Source: Bacteroidota bacterium (GTDB lineage: Bacteria > Bacteroidota > Bacteroidia > Chitinophagales > BACL12). Taken from it: DNA of 64,000 nt. The notes beneath the pieces are model-generated. The model worked only from the letters and a program-made list of their open reading frames with translations, was not told where the DNA came from and ran no database searches. Numbering within the stretch: the stretch's first letter is position 1; every line of letters starts with the position of its first letter. The stretch lies in contig JADKEK010000001.1 in NCBI GenBank assembly GCA_016718035.1, forward strand, positions 868,001 through 932,000, given 5' to 3'. Of the stretch, positions 1 through 9,096 are shown one piece after another. The position numbers and the translations under genes are program-made.

Positions 1-948
1 CACCGGAATATTTTGATGGAAAGGTTCTGTCAAAAAATGTTGGTCCATGGCATAAGCGCCTTTTAATAATTGTTCAAAATTATCGTAACCAATTGCGAGG
101 CAAATGGATAAACCAATGGCGCTCCATAATGAATATCTTCCTCCAACCCAATCCCAAAATTCAAACATATTTTCTATTGCAATACCAAATTGCACTACTT
201 CTTTTTCTGCTGTTGAAAGGGCTACAAAATGTTTGGCAATAAATTTTTCATCATGCGCAGTTTGCAAAAACCATTCACGTGCCGAATGTGCATTTGCCAT
301 TGTTTCCTGCGTCGTGAATGTTTTGGATGCAATTAAAAATAATGTTGTTTCAGGATTTAATGTATTTAATACTTCAGTAATATGTGTGCCATCAACATTG
401 GAAACAAAATGCACTTGAAGATGTGGCACTTTATAATGTTTAAGTGCTTCTGTAACCATTACCGGCCCGAGGTCAGAGCCTCCAATACCAATATTTACGA
501 TATCGGTAAAATAATGATTAGTGTAACCTTTAATATTGCCATCAATAACACCATCGGAAAACGATTTCATTTTGTTCAAAACCGCATTCACTTTGGGCAT
601 TACATTTTCACCATTTACCATAACAGGGTTACCTGAAAAATTGCGCAGTGCTGTATGTAATACAGGGCGATTTTCTGTAATATTAATCGGTGCACCTTCA
701 AACATGGCCAGCATTTGGTTTTTTAATTCCATTTCATTTGCCAAATCAACTAGTTGTTGAATTGCCTCAGCGGTTAGCCTGTTTTTAGCATAATCAAACA
801 ACATATTTTCGAAGTTGATATGCATCTTATCAAAACGATTTGCATCAGCCTGAAACAAATCACGCATATGCACATTTTGCAATTGCAGGAAGGTGTTTTT
901 CAGATTTGTGTATGCACGTGTTTGATAAAAAGAAGGATATGTTGCCAT
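1..948 (-). CDS. pgi: Glucose-6-phosphate isomerase, C-terminus cut by window edge
   Basis: Cytosolic enzyme interconverting glucose-6-phosphate and fructose-6-phosphate in glycolysis and gluconeogenesis. The frame is open from an ATG at 948 to the left edge, giving 316 residues (MATYPSFYQTRAY...). Visible family motifs are NIGIGGSDLGPVM (sugar-phosphate binding), SKTFTTQETMANA, and the PGI signature region GGRYSLWSAIGLS. Family members are about 550 residues, so roughly the last 230, including later catalytic residues, lie outside the window. It starts 5 bases after the stop of the BadF-type kinase gene and probably shares its transcript. The identification is secure; only the 3' end is missing. 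Confidence 0.95.
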   Translation of the reverse strand, partial: MATYPSFYQTRAYTNLKNTFLQLQNVHMRDLFQADANRFDKMHINFENMLFDYAKNRLTAEAIQQLVDLANEMELKNQMLAMFEGAPINITENRPVLHTALRNFSGNPVMVNGENVMPKVNAVLNKMKSFSDGVIDGNIKGYTNHYFTDIVNIGIGGSDLGPVMVTEALKHYKVPHLQVHFVSNVDGTHITEVLNTLNPETTLFLIASKTFTTQETMANAHSAREWFLQTAHDEKFIAKHFVALSTAEKEVVQFGIAIENMFEFWDWVGGRYSLWSAIGLSICLAIGYDNFEQLLKGAYAMDQHFLTEPFHQNIPV

Positions 949-953
949 ATAAT

Positions 954-1787
954 TTACTTATTGTGATATTGGATTAAACCCCAAATAGGTGCAGCAATTA
1001 TTTTACCTACATGAACGCCATGGTTTGCGCAAACCTTACGCAATTGTTCTTCAAAGTGAAAAGCTACAGAGCCCACAAAATGGACGTCCACCGATTTGTA
1101 ATTGCTGAATCGCCAGATATATATTTTAATAAATTCTTCTAATCCAAAATTGATAAAATAGCTGCAATAGGGATGCTGAATATGGTCTTTGTAAAAAGGT
1201 AAAAAGGATGCTATGAATTCGTTCGGTGCGGGCTGGCGATACACTTTTTCGATAATTGAAGCTCTGGTAATTACATACTTTTTTTCAAAGTCAATATGTA
1301 AATCATCAGGTAATAATTGATAACAAAAATCGCGCAGCAATCGTTTTCCAAAATAGGAACCGCTGCCTTCATCACCCAAAATATAACCTAAACTAAAATC
1401 GCTCCCAAAAACATTGTCACCATCGAAATAGCAGGAATTTGAACCTGTTCCCAATATCGCTACAATGCCCGGTTTGCCATTATCAGCAGCAAAAGCAGCT
1501 CCTTCAATATCTGTTTTAATTTGAATAATTGCCGATGGGAATAATTGTTTGAATATCGTTTCCAAACGACTACAATTTGCAGGTGAACCACAACCTGCTC
1601 CATAAAAAAACAGTTCTGAAATGGTTGATTTGTTATCAGTAAGTTCTTTAATATTATTTAGTGCAAGAATAATTTCTTCATCCTTTAAAATATTAGGATT
1701 TAGTCCTGATGAAGTAAATAGCACTTGTTGTTCACCTATTAGTACCCAATCTGTTTTTGTAGAACCGCTATCAGCAATCAATTTCAT
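954..1787 (-). CDS. BadF/BadG-type ATPase, N-acetylglucosamine kinase-like
   Basis: 277-residue member of the ASKHA (actin/hexokinase) fold. The N-terminal phosphate-1 loop reads ADSGSTKTDWVLI at about residues 5-17, and a second glycine-rich loop AILGTGSNSCYF lies near residue 110; GDEGSGSYFGKRLL follows near 140. These are typical of the BadF/BadG/BcrA family that includes N-acetylglucosamine kinases. In Bacteroidota the short version is usually annotated as N-acetylglucosamine kinase, but the substrate cannot be read from sequence. It sits between a CNNM-type transporter gene (7 bases upstream) and pgi (5 bases downstream), so an amino-sugar or hexose phosphorylation role feeding glycolysis is plausible. 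ATG start at 1787. Confidence 0.8.
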   Translation of the reverse strand: MKLIADSGSTKTDWVLIGEQQVLFTSSGLNPNILKDEEIILALNNIKELTDNKSTISELFFYGAGCGSPANCSRLETIFKQLFPSAIIQIKTDIEGAAFAADNGKPGIVAILGTGSNSCYFDGDNVFGSDFSLGYILGDEGSGSYFGKRLLRDFCYQLLPDDLHIDFEKKYVITRASIIEKVYRQPAPNEFIASFLPFYKDHIQHPYCSYFINFGLEEFIKIYIWRFSNYKSVDVHFVGSVAFHFEEQLRKVCANHGVHVGKIIAAPIWGLIQYHNK

Positions 1788-1794
1788 GCAAATA

Positions 1795-3081
1795 TTATTT
1801 TTTCATGAACAGCACTTTATCAATGCGTGATGAATCCATATCAATTATTTCAAACTCATATTGTTTCCAGTCGAGACGTTCACCTTCTGTAGGGATACGT
1901 TCTAACTGGTGTAGAATAAATCCAGCTAATGTATTGAATTCAACCTCATCAAGCATTTCAAATTCTTCTTCCATTTCAAAATATTTCAAGAAATCGTAAA
2001 ATGGTAATGCCGCATCTACTAAAAATGAACCATCAGCACGTTCAATAATGGAATAATCAGGTAAGTTTAATTCATCGAATTCACCAACTAATGCTTCAAG
2101 AATATCGTTAATGGTTACTAAGCCCTGAGTGCTGCCATATTCATCTACCACCATAGCGTAGTGAATTTTCGATTCTTTGAATTTTGCCAAAACAGCGTAT
2201 GCCGTATTGTTTTCCGGTAAATGCAGAACCGGTTTAATTAAGTCGCGCAAATTGTGGAGACTTTTGCGAGCACCGGCAATAAATAATTCTTTGATGTAAA
2301 CGATACCTAACATTTTATCGAATTCCCCATCGCAAACAGGATAAATGCTATGCACTTCACTTTCAATATCGGCCAGAATTTTCTCTAAAGGTTCATTAGC
2401 ATCCAACCAAATAATATCGTTGCGATGTGTCATGAGGCTACCGATTTTTCTATCACCTAAATGAAATACCCGCTCAACAATATCCTGCTCAATTTCATCG
2501 ATTGCACCGGTTTGGGTGCCTTCCTGAATAATCGCTTTAATTTCTTCTTCCGTTACTTGATCATCACTGGATGCTTTGATGCCCAACACTTTAATGAGGA
2601 GGTCACTTGCTTTTGTTAAAAACCAAACAAATGGTTTTGTAAACATCGACAACACAATCATTGGCCCTGCCATTGTTTTAGCAATTGGCTCAGGGAAACG
2701 CATACCGATGCGTTTAGGAACCAGTTCACCGACAATTAAAGAAATAGCGGTAATACAAATAACTACCAAAATAAGGGCTAATGTATCGGCATATTCGCTG
2801 ATTGGTTTAATTTGCACTAACCATTCAGCAACAGTAGTTTTAATGGTCGCACCTGAAAAAATACCCGTTAAAATACTAATCAGGGTAATACCAATTTGGA
2901 CAGTACTCAGAAATTTGGCGGGTTCATTGGCAAGTTCCAATGCGCGTTTAGCTCTTAAATCGCCTTTTTTGGCTGCTCCGTCCAATCTGGCTTTTCTCAC
3001 GCTCACCATCGCAATTTCGCTCATCGCCAAAACTCCATTAAAAATAATCAGGAGTAGGATTAACAGAATCTCACTTATCAT
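1795..3081 (-). CDS. CNNM/HlyC-CorC family membrane protein with CBS domains
   Basis: Inner-membrane protein of the hemolysin-C/CorC family, thought to take part in Mg2+ or Co2+ transport. The N-terminal DUF21 (CNNM) transmembrane domain begins MISEILLILLLIIFNGVLAM and contains further hydrophobic segments to about residue 170. A CBS-domain pair follows (MTHRNDIIWLDANEPLEKI and the IHYAMVVDEYGSTQGLVT region), then a C-terminal CorC-associated domain ending near VLFMKK. I place the start at the ATG at 3081, giving 428 residues; the longer frame to 3135 adds 18 residues that do not look like the family N-terminus. First gene of an apparent operon with the BadF-type kinase and pgi. Confidence 0.88.
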   Translation of the reverse strand: MISEILLILLLIIFNGVLAMSEIAMVSVRKARLDGAAKKGDLRAKRALELANEPAKFLSTVQIGITLISILTGIFSGATIKTTVAEWLVQIKPISEYADTLALILVVICITAISLIVGELVPKRIGMRFPEPIAKTMAGPMIVLSMFTKPFVWFLTKASDLLIKVLGIKASSDDQVTEEEIKAIIQEGTQTGAIDEIEQDIVERVFHLGDRKIGSLMTHRNDIIWLDANEPLEKILADIESEVHSIYPVCDGEFDKMLGIVYIKELFIAGARKSLHNLRDLIKPVLHLPENNTAYAVLAKFKESKIHYAMVVDEYGSTQGLVTINDILEALVGEFDELNLPDYSIIERADGSFLVDAALPFYDFLKYFEMEEEFEMLDEVEFNTLAGFILHQLERIPTEGERLDWKQYEFEIIDMDSSRIDKVLFMKK

Positions 3082-3196
3082 AGTCGGGGTAAAAATACAA
3101 AGATTAAGGCTTACCCTCACAGGCAGGCATATCAATGCTTTATGAAGAATGCTTTATTACGAAAGCCTCTAACAGATAAATTGCTTCGAAAACTGC

Positions 3197-4218
3197 TTAA
3201 TACCGATAATTTTTAACGGTATTGACAAACAATTTCACGTTATCCAAAGGCGTATCAGGATAAACGCCATGTCCCAAATTGGCGATTAACCCCGGCCCGA
3301 ATGCATTTAACATAGCCGTAGTTTCTTCCACCACCATTTTCGCATCGGCAAACAGTACACAAGGGTCTAAATTGCCCTGCAAGGCCTTTTTTCCGCCCAC
3401 CAGGCGTTTCGACTCCTCAATACCCATATTCCAGTCCAACCCGATTACATCGCAATTCAGGTCAGCTAATGCCGCTCTGGCAAAAAAGGCACCTTTTGGG
3501 AACACGGTTTTAGGCACCTCAGTTATAGCATCACAAATTTGTTTGATATACGGCATAGAAAACTGTTCGTATTGTTTTGGTGACAATATGCCAGCCCAGG
3601 AATCAAACAATTGCACCAGATTGACACCTGCAGCAATTTGTGCTTTTAAATAGACAATGGTGGAATCAGTAATTAATTGCAGTAATTTATGGGAAGCTTC
3701 AGGATGCTGATATAAAAAGTCCGCGCTTTGGAAAAGGTTTTGGAGCCTTTACCTTCTATCATATAGGAAAAGATGGTCCATGGTGCACCGGCGAAACCTA
3801 TCAGTGGAATTTCATTGTTCAATTCTTTTTTGATGAGCGAAATGCCGTCTGTCACAAAGCTCAAATCCGCACCGGGATTAGCTAAATGCAAACGATTTAT
3901 GTCAGCTGGAGTATCAATTGTTTGTTCAAACCAAGGGCCTTTTGACTCTACCATTTGATAAGGCAAACCCATTGCTTCAGGTATTACCAGGATATCAGAA
4001 AACAGGATAGCCGCGTCAACACCCAATGCACGGACAGGCTGAAGGGTAACTTCACAAACCAAATCAGGGTTTTCGACTAAATTTTTAAAGCCATTCACTT
4101 TTTCTCTAAGCGCACGGTATTCGGGCAAAATTCTTCCCGCCTGACGCATTAACCAAACCGGAGGGCGTTCAACATTTTCTTTCCGGGCAACACGAAGTAA
4201 CAAATCGTTTTTGAGCAT
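3197..4218 (-). pseudogene. hemE: Uroporphyrinogen decarboxylase, broken by a frameshift
   Basis: HemE removes four carboxyl groups from uroporphyrinogen III to give coproporphyrinogen III in haem synthesis. The 5' part (ATG at 4218) encodes the diagnostic N-terminus RPPVWLMRQAGRILPEYRAL and FSDILVIPEAMG; the 3' part, in another frame, encodes LVQLFDSWAGILSP, GNLDPCVLF and the C-terminus ending KNYRY. The frames join near 3721-3726: after SKTFSKA the correct continuation DFLYQHPEASHKLLQ is in the next frame. Restoring one base gives about 340 residues, the normal family length. Because the rest is fully conserved, a missing base in the assembly is more likely than true loss. A TTG nine bases upstream lies inside the promoter element, so ATG 4218 is preferred. 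Confidence 0.9.
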
Positions 4219-4224
4219 AAGCGG

Positions 4225-4232
4225 CAAAATTA
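4225..4232 (-). promoter_or_regulatory. Bacteroidota -7 element before hemE
   Basis: The minus strand reads TAATTTTG, an exact match to TAnnTTTG, six bases before the hemE ATG. The leader would be very short or absent. No clear -33 element was seen. Confidence 0.45.
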
Positions 4233-4292
4233 CAATGGCTAAACTGAATAAACGGTGTGAATAAGTTTTTGTTCTGTTATTTTTTTAGAAAT

Positions 4293-4300
4293 TAACTTCG
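4293..4300 (+). promoter_or_regulatory. Possible promoter for ftsE
   Basis: TAACTTCG (7 of 8 match to TAnnTTTG) lies 16 bases before the ftsE ATG, with a TTTG at 4268-4271 about 21 bases upstream, a suitable distance for the Bacteroidota -33 element. Confidence 0.4.
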
Positions 4301-4316
4301 CTGCAAATAAATTATC

Positions 4317-5006
4317 ATGAGCAAGGATATCAATTTTTCAGGTGTGAGTATTTATCAGGGGAAATCGTTGATTTTAACTGATGTTACTTTTAACATCGCG
4401 CATGGTGAATTTGTGTATCTGATTGGTAAAACCGGAACCGGGAAAAGCAGTTTATTAAAAACCATTTACGGCGATTTACCTTTAAGAGCCGGAAATGCGC
4501 AGGTTGCGGGATTTGACTTAGAAAAAATGAACTGGAAAACGGTGCCTTATTTACGTCGTAAACTCGGTATTATTTTTCAGGATTTTCAGTTGTTAATGGA
4601 CAGGTCGGTAGATGATAATTTGGAGTTTGTTTTGCGCGCTACCGGAACCAATGATAAATCACTAATTAAATTAAAAAGTGATGAAGCATTAAAAAGGGTT
4701 GGATTACAATCAAAGGGATTTAAAATGCCACACGAGCTTTCGGGTGGTGAGCAGCAACGTGTTGTAATTGCCAGAGCAATCATAAACGACCCGGTAGCCA
4801 TTATTGCAGATGAACCTACAGGTAACCTCGACCCTGAAACATCAGATGATATTATGCAATTACTTATTTTTTTAAATAAGGAATACAATACTACCATTTT
4901 AATGGCTACACATAATTACAATTTGTTGGAACGTTTTCCTGCGCGGATTATTAAAACAGCCAATGGCAAATTATTGGCTAATATGGAGACTGCAACAAAC
5001 GGGTAA
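4317..5006 (+). CDS. ftsE: Cell-division ABC transporter ATP-binding protein FtsE
   Basis: 229-residue ABC ATPase that with FtsX forms a membrane complex controlling septal peptidoglycan hydrolysis. Walker A is GKTGTGKSSL near residue 37, the Q-loop lies in IIFQDFQLL, the signature is LSGGEQQR near 142, Walker B is IIADEPTGNLDP near 162, and the switch histidine is in ATHNY. FVYLIGKTGTGKSS and the unusual tolerance around LMDRSVDDN are typical of FtsE rather than LolD. No ftsX is adjacent; in Bacteroidota the two genes are often separated. The 3' end overlaps the convergent glycosyltransferase gene by 29 bases. Confidence 0.88.
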   Translation: MSKDINFSGVSIYQGKSLILTDVTFNIAHGEFVYLIGKTGTGKSSLLKTIYGDLPLRAGNAQVAGFDLEKMNWKTVPYLRRKLGIIFQDFQLLMDRSVDDNLEFVLRATGTNDKSLIKLKSDEALKRVGLQSKGFKMPHELSGGEQQRVVIARAIINDPVAIIADEPTGNLDPETSDDIMQLLIFLNKEYNTTILMATHNYNLLERFPARIIKTANGKLLANMETATNG

Positions 5007-6102
5007 TTTTTTTCACCTCGTTGGCATCACTGAATTGTTGCAAAACCAATTGTCGTTTACTTATTTCTGATGAAGTAAATTCCTCCTGCATTAATGTTGA
5101 TAATACATCAATGGCCTGTTGAGGGTTGTCCGCTAAATGGCAACATGATTCCAAGCCTGTATTCTGCACCATATTTTGGTTTACCACACAAAATCTGCCA
5201 TTAAACAACGCATTCAACAATTTTAATTTTATGCCTGTTGTTTGAAACGTAGGTAAATAATGGATATGCGCATTTTGAATTAACTCTGACAAGGTTGCTT
5301 CTGTCGGATTAGCAACAATAGTGATATGTTTAAATTTTGCGGCGGCGGTAATTAAATTTTGGTCCGGTTTATTCCCGGCAATGATGAGTGGTAATGTGCA
5401 TTTACTAAACACTTCATTTACCAAAAACATAGCCGCTTCTTTGTTTTCATTTACTTCTAAATTACCGTGATATAAAATATAATTACCACGACCGGGCAAT
5501 CCACATACTTGTTTATGGCCATTAAAAGCTGCCAGATAACTTGTTTGAGGATATTTATGCTGATAGTAATTAGTTTCTAGAGGTGAGATGCACCAAATTT
5601 TTTCAGCACAACTTAACACCCACTCAAATTTCATGAGGCGGCGATATTCTGCGAAAAAGTAAACTTTTTTAATAAACTTCTTTTCGTTTTGCCCTAAGTG
5701 TAAATAATAAGCAGGCTCATTATTGTGCATGCGCACCCATTTTCTTCTATGCGTTAAATCACTGTGTGCTAAAAAATAGCAGCAATGTAACCCTTCAAAT
5801 AATATCGGGTAATCATCTTTTTTCAGGTTGTTCAGCAAAGCAGAGGCATCACGCGATTGAACGATGAAAGGCTTATCAGATAAAAACCCTTTCCACATGG
5901 CGCTGCGTGGATAATAATTTACAGAGGCGCAAATTGCATTAAGTTCTGCAGCTCTTTTTCTGCCATATTCAAAACAATGTAAATGCACTTGAATGCCTTC
6001 TGCATGTAAAGCAGCAATTTTATAATATACATCTATTACACCACCGTAATTTGCCGGATAAGGAATATTAAATGCAACGATATGTAAATGCTGATTACTC
6101 AA
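4978..6102 (-). CDS. Glycosyltransferase, GT4-like
   Basis: 374-residue putative GT-B glycosyltransferase acting on cell-surface glycans or glycolipids. The N-terminal lobe starts HLHIVAFNIPYPANYGGVID, a nucleotide-sugar transferase beginning with a GG loop; the C-terminal lobe has ILYHGNLEVNENKEAAMFL, PLIIAGNKPD and IHYLPTFQTTGIKLKLLNAL, where the G-I-K-L-K-L-L-N-A-L segment matches the donor-binding helix. There is no ATG at the 5' end; the best start is TTG at 6102, embedded in the stop region of the upstream glycosyltransferase (8-base overlap), implying translational coupling. Last gene of the cysH-recQ-glycosyltransferase operon. Donor and acceptor are unknown. Confidence 0.78.
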   Translation of the reverse strand: MSNQHLHIVAFNIPYPANYGGVIDVYYKIAALHAEGIQVHLHCFEYGRKRAAELNAICASVNYYPRSAMWKGFLSDKPFIVQSRDASALLNNLKKDDYPILFEGLHCCYFLAHSDLTHRRKWVRMHNNEPAYYLHLGQNEKKFIKKVYFFAEYRRLMKFEWVLSCAEKIWCISPLETNYYQHKYPQTSYLAAFNGHKQVCGLPGRGNYILYHGNLEVNENKEAAMFLVNEVFSKCTLPLIIAGNKPDQNLITAAAKFKHITIVANPTEATLSELIQNAHIHYLPTFQTTGIKLKLLNALFNGRFCVVNQNMVQNTGLESCCHLADNPQQAIDVLSTLMQEEFTSSEISKRQLVLQQFSDANEVKKITRLLQSPY

Positions 6103-7180
6103 TTTGTTGATATATGTCCAATAATTTTTTTGATTCTAATTGCCAATTTAATTCATTTTTTGCCAATAACGCATTATTACTTAATTGCTGATATAAGTTT
6201 TCATCATTTAATAATTTATTGACAGCTTCAGCAATTAATTGTGGTTCCGGTTTATCAATTAAAATCGCTACCTGATACTTATCGTTCAAATTTTTATACT
6301 CCGGAAAATTCATGGTAATTTGTGGTAAGCCTGCATGAATATAGTCGAAAAATTTATTGGAAAGTGAATAGTAATAACTAAGGCCAAGATGCTCCACGAG
6401 ATTAATTCCTAATTTAGCTTTTTGGGTGTACGATTTTAATTCATCAGGCCGCACATAACCTAAAAATCGAATTTTTTCTCGATGCGGTAATGCAGCTGCA
6501 AATGCTCTTAATTCCACTGACAAATCACCTTCGCCAGCTATGTATAAATTGGCATCGATATTAGCCATAGCTTCCATAAGAGGCTCCAATCCCCTACCCA
6601 TATTCAAGGCACCCTGATATAAAATAAAATTCTCACGCGTCACTTTTGGCATGTCAGGCGATAATATGGGAACATTCCTGATTACTTCAAAAGGTTGATG
6701 GTATTTATCAGATAATGTTTTAGCAATTGCTGCGCCTACGGTATAGTTATAGCGAATTTTAGGCAATAATAATTGCTCTAATCGGACCCACATTTTTTTA
6801 ATCAATGGGCGACTAACAATTTCAGGTAGTTCGGTATAATATTCATGCGCATCGTAAACACATGGTTTTTTGCGCATTTTTGCATGCATATAAACAGGTA
6901 ACAATGTATCCAGGTCGATACCACAATAGATATCGAACTTATGAAATAACAAATACCAAAATATACGAAAATTATAAGCTAAAAAAAACAATTTCCCTTT
7001 TAGGAATAATAGTTTAAATCTCACCTGATGATAAGGTTTGTCCAATGTTTTTACAGAACGTTTCTTCAAAAACCCAATAATAGTTACATCATAACCGGCT
7101 TCTACCAAAGCGGTGGAAATACGGTCCATTCGCTGGTCGTAAGTAATATCGTTGGTTACTGTAAATACTATTTTTTTCAT
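6095..7180 (-). CDS. Glycosyltransferase family 4 protein
   Basis: 361-residue GT-B glycosyltransferase. The N-terminus KKIVFTVTNDITYDQRMDRI is characteristic of a Bacteroidota group; the acceptor lobe contains CVYDAHEYYTELPEI. The donor lobe has ILYQGALNMGRGLEPLMEAM, ANLYIAGEGDL, IRFLGYV and SNKFFDYIHAGLPQITMN, the last fitting the E/D-x7-G nucleotide-sugar site. The ATG at 7180 forms an ATGA overlap with the recQ stop, which supports it over the upstream GTG at 7189. Its stop overlaps the next glycosyltransferase by 8 bases. It probably adds one sugar in a surface polysaccharide or glycolipid; substrate not determinable. Confidence 0.85.
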   Translation of the reverse strand: MKKIVFTVTNDITYDQRMDRISTALVEAGYDVTIIGFLKKRSVKTLDKPYHQVRFKLLFLKGKLFFLAYNFRIFWYLLFHKFDIYCGIDLDTLLPVYMHAKMRKKPCVYDAHEYYTELPEIVSRPLIKKMWVRLEQLLLPKIRYNYTVGAAIAKTLSDKYHQPFEVIRNVPILSPDMPKVTRENFILYQGALNMGRGLEPLMEAMANIDANLYIAGEGDLSVELRAFAAALPHREKIRFLGYVRPDELKSYTQKAKLGINLVEHLGLSYYYSLSNKFFDYIHAGLPQITMNFPEYKNLNDKYQVAILIDKPEPQLIAEAVNKLLNDENLYQQLSNNALLAKNELNWQLESKKLLDIYQQIE

Positions 7181-9096
7181 TCCTTCCACAGCAAAATATT
7201 TTCAGCTGTATGTATTATTTGTTTATTGTCCGTTAAAAAAGTTAATGTTTCTACAACCTTTTCTTTTCTGACCGGTAGTTTTAATTTAAGCAAAGCTTCC
7301 GGCATCATCGGCTGGCTGAGTAATTGTTTTTTTAGCCAATCGAACACCAAAGTAAACTCTTTTTCAGAAAGTTCTAGTTTGTTTCTTTCCACACAAATAT
7401 CGCAGCTATTACAGTTTTGGGTATCTTCATCGAAGTAGCGCAATAGGTTTTTGACTCTGCATTCAGACTTGTTTTTTACATATCCGGTAATAGCCTTTAA
7501 ACGGAGTTCAGCGCTTGTTTTAAGGTGCTCCAACATTTTAAAATCAAACAGTAAATGTTCGGCATTAATACGTTCCTGCACAAAATCAACCTGAGGTTTG
7601 GTCTTTAATGGAGAGTATACAATTATACCCTGTTTGTGCAAAAATTCCAATATTTCCTTAACTTGATGCACCTGTCCGGATAAATGATAAGCTAAATCAG
7701 ATTCATGTATTGAAACTGTTTCATCAAACACGCCCGGCGAAGTTCTCAATATGAGTTTAATTACCGGTTCATATTGTTTATTGGCAATTTGAAATGCATA
7801 TAATGTTTCACGGTCGATTGGAATATTAACTGTAGATAATTTATTAAAAGCTTCACTCACATAAATATATCCATGTTGTTCCAAAATTTTCAAAGCGTTG
7901 CGGGTTTCAACCGGCTTTAATTGATATTGTTTACAAAAAACAATTAAATCGAAATCGAAACTCTGCCCTATTCCAGCGCCAATGGCTATTTGGCAATAAT
8001 TGCCTAAATGGTGATAGACTTTGCGAATAAATTCAATAGGTGGAAATTGTTTTTCAAAATTTTCTTGTAGTTGCAAAAAATCATGTTCATCGTATAACAA
8101 TCCTGCGTACGATTTATGACCATCTCTACCTGCTCGTCCGGCTTCCTGATAATAAGCTTCCAGACTTTCAGGAATATCGAGATGCACCACACATCGAACA
8201 TCCGGTTTGTCTATACCCATACCAAAGGCGTTGGTGCAGACGATAATTCTGGTTTTGCCATTTATCCAACTCTCCTGCTTATTATTGCGAATATCATTTT
8301 CTAAACCTGCGTGATAAAATCCGGCATTCACTTTATGACGCAATAAATACGCTGCTGTGTCTTGCGTTTTTTTTCTGTTGCGTACATAAACAACACCTGA
8401 ACCTTTAACTGTATTTAAAATGTCAAGTAGTTTATCTTCTTTATTATCTGTTTCCCTTACAATAAATCCGATATTCGGTCTGGCAAAACTTGCACGAAAT
8501 AAATTATTTTTTTTGAATGCCAGCCGCAATTGAATATCATCACACACTTTTTTTGTTGCAGATGCTGTGAGTGCAATAATTGGAATATCAGGGAAAAATG
8601 GTCGTAATTCGGCAATTTGCAAATACGGCGGACGGAAATCATAGCCCCATTGTGAAATACAATGTGCTTCATCAATAGCAATCAGGTTGACTTTCATTTT
8701 TTTAAACCGCTCTCTGAAAATATCAGTCAACAATCGCTCAGGAGAAACATATAAAAATTTTATTTTTCCATAAACACAATTATCTAATGCAATATCAATT
8801 TCCCTTTTGGTCATGCCGGTAAATAACGCAACGGCAGGAATATCACGTTTATTCAGGTTGTGCACCTGGTCTTTCATTAAGGCGATCAATGGTGATACAA
8901 CAACACAAATGCCATCCATAGCCATTGCTGGCACCTGAAAGCATAGGGACTTTCCTCCACCCGTTGGTAACAATGCCAAAGTGTCGTTACCATCTAATAC
9001 CGAGCGGATAATATCTTCCTGCAATGGCCTGAATACATCATACCCCCAATATTGTTTTAGTACGGCATGAATGTTTTGCATAGGCTGAGGTAGCAT
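7177..9096 (-). CDS. recQ: ATP-dependent DNA helicase RecQ
   Basis: 639-residue 3'-to-5' superfamily 2 DNA helicase used in recombination and replication-fork repair. Motif I is LLPTGGGKSLCFQVPA near residue 43, motif II AIDEAHCISQWGYDFRP near 139, motif III ALTASAT near 174, and motif VI QEAGRAGRDG near 315. The RecQ zinc-binding cysteines are in CRVKNLLRYF and the CNSCDIC segment near 560-585, followed by a winged-helix-like end. No clear HRDC domain is seen, in keeping with the ~640-residue length. The ATG at 9096 shares one base with the stop of the upstream epimerase gene; the stop overlaps the next ATG as ATGA. It lies in an operon with sulfur-assimilation and glycosyltransferase genes. 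Confidence 0.95.
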   Translation of the reverse strand: MLPQPMQNIHAVLKQYWGYDVFRPLQEDIIRSVLDGNDTLALLPTGGGKSLCFQVPAMAMDGICVVVSPLIALMKDQVHNLNKRDIPAVALFTGMTKREIDIALDNCVYGKIKFLYVSPERLLTDIFRERFKKMKVNLIAIDEAHCISQWGYDFRPPYLQIAELRPFFPDIPIIALTASATKKVCDDIQLRLAFKKNNLFRASFARPNIGFIVRETDNKEDKLLDILNTVKGSGVVYVRNRKKTQDTAAYLLRHKVNAGFYHAGLENDIRNNKQESWINGKTRIIVCTNAFGMGIDKPDVRCVVHLDIPESLEAYYQEAGRAGRDGHKSYAGLLYDEHDFLQLQENFEKQFPPIEFIRKVYHHLGNYCQIAIGAGIGQSFDFDLIVFCKQYQLKPVETRNALKILEQHGYIYVSEAFNKLSTVNIPIDRETLYAFQIANKQYEPVIKLILRTSPGVFDETVSIHESDLAYHLSGQVHQVKEILEFLHKQGIIVYSPLKTKPQVDFVQERINAEHLLFDFKMLEHLKTSAELRLKAITGYVKNKSECRVKNLLRYFDEDTQNCNSCDICVERNKLELSEKEFTLVFDWLKKQLLSQPMMPEALLKLKLPVRKEKVVETLTFLTDNKQIIHTAENILLWKE

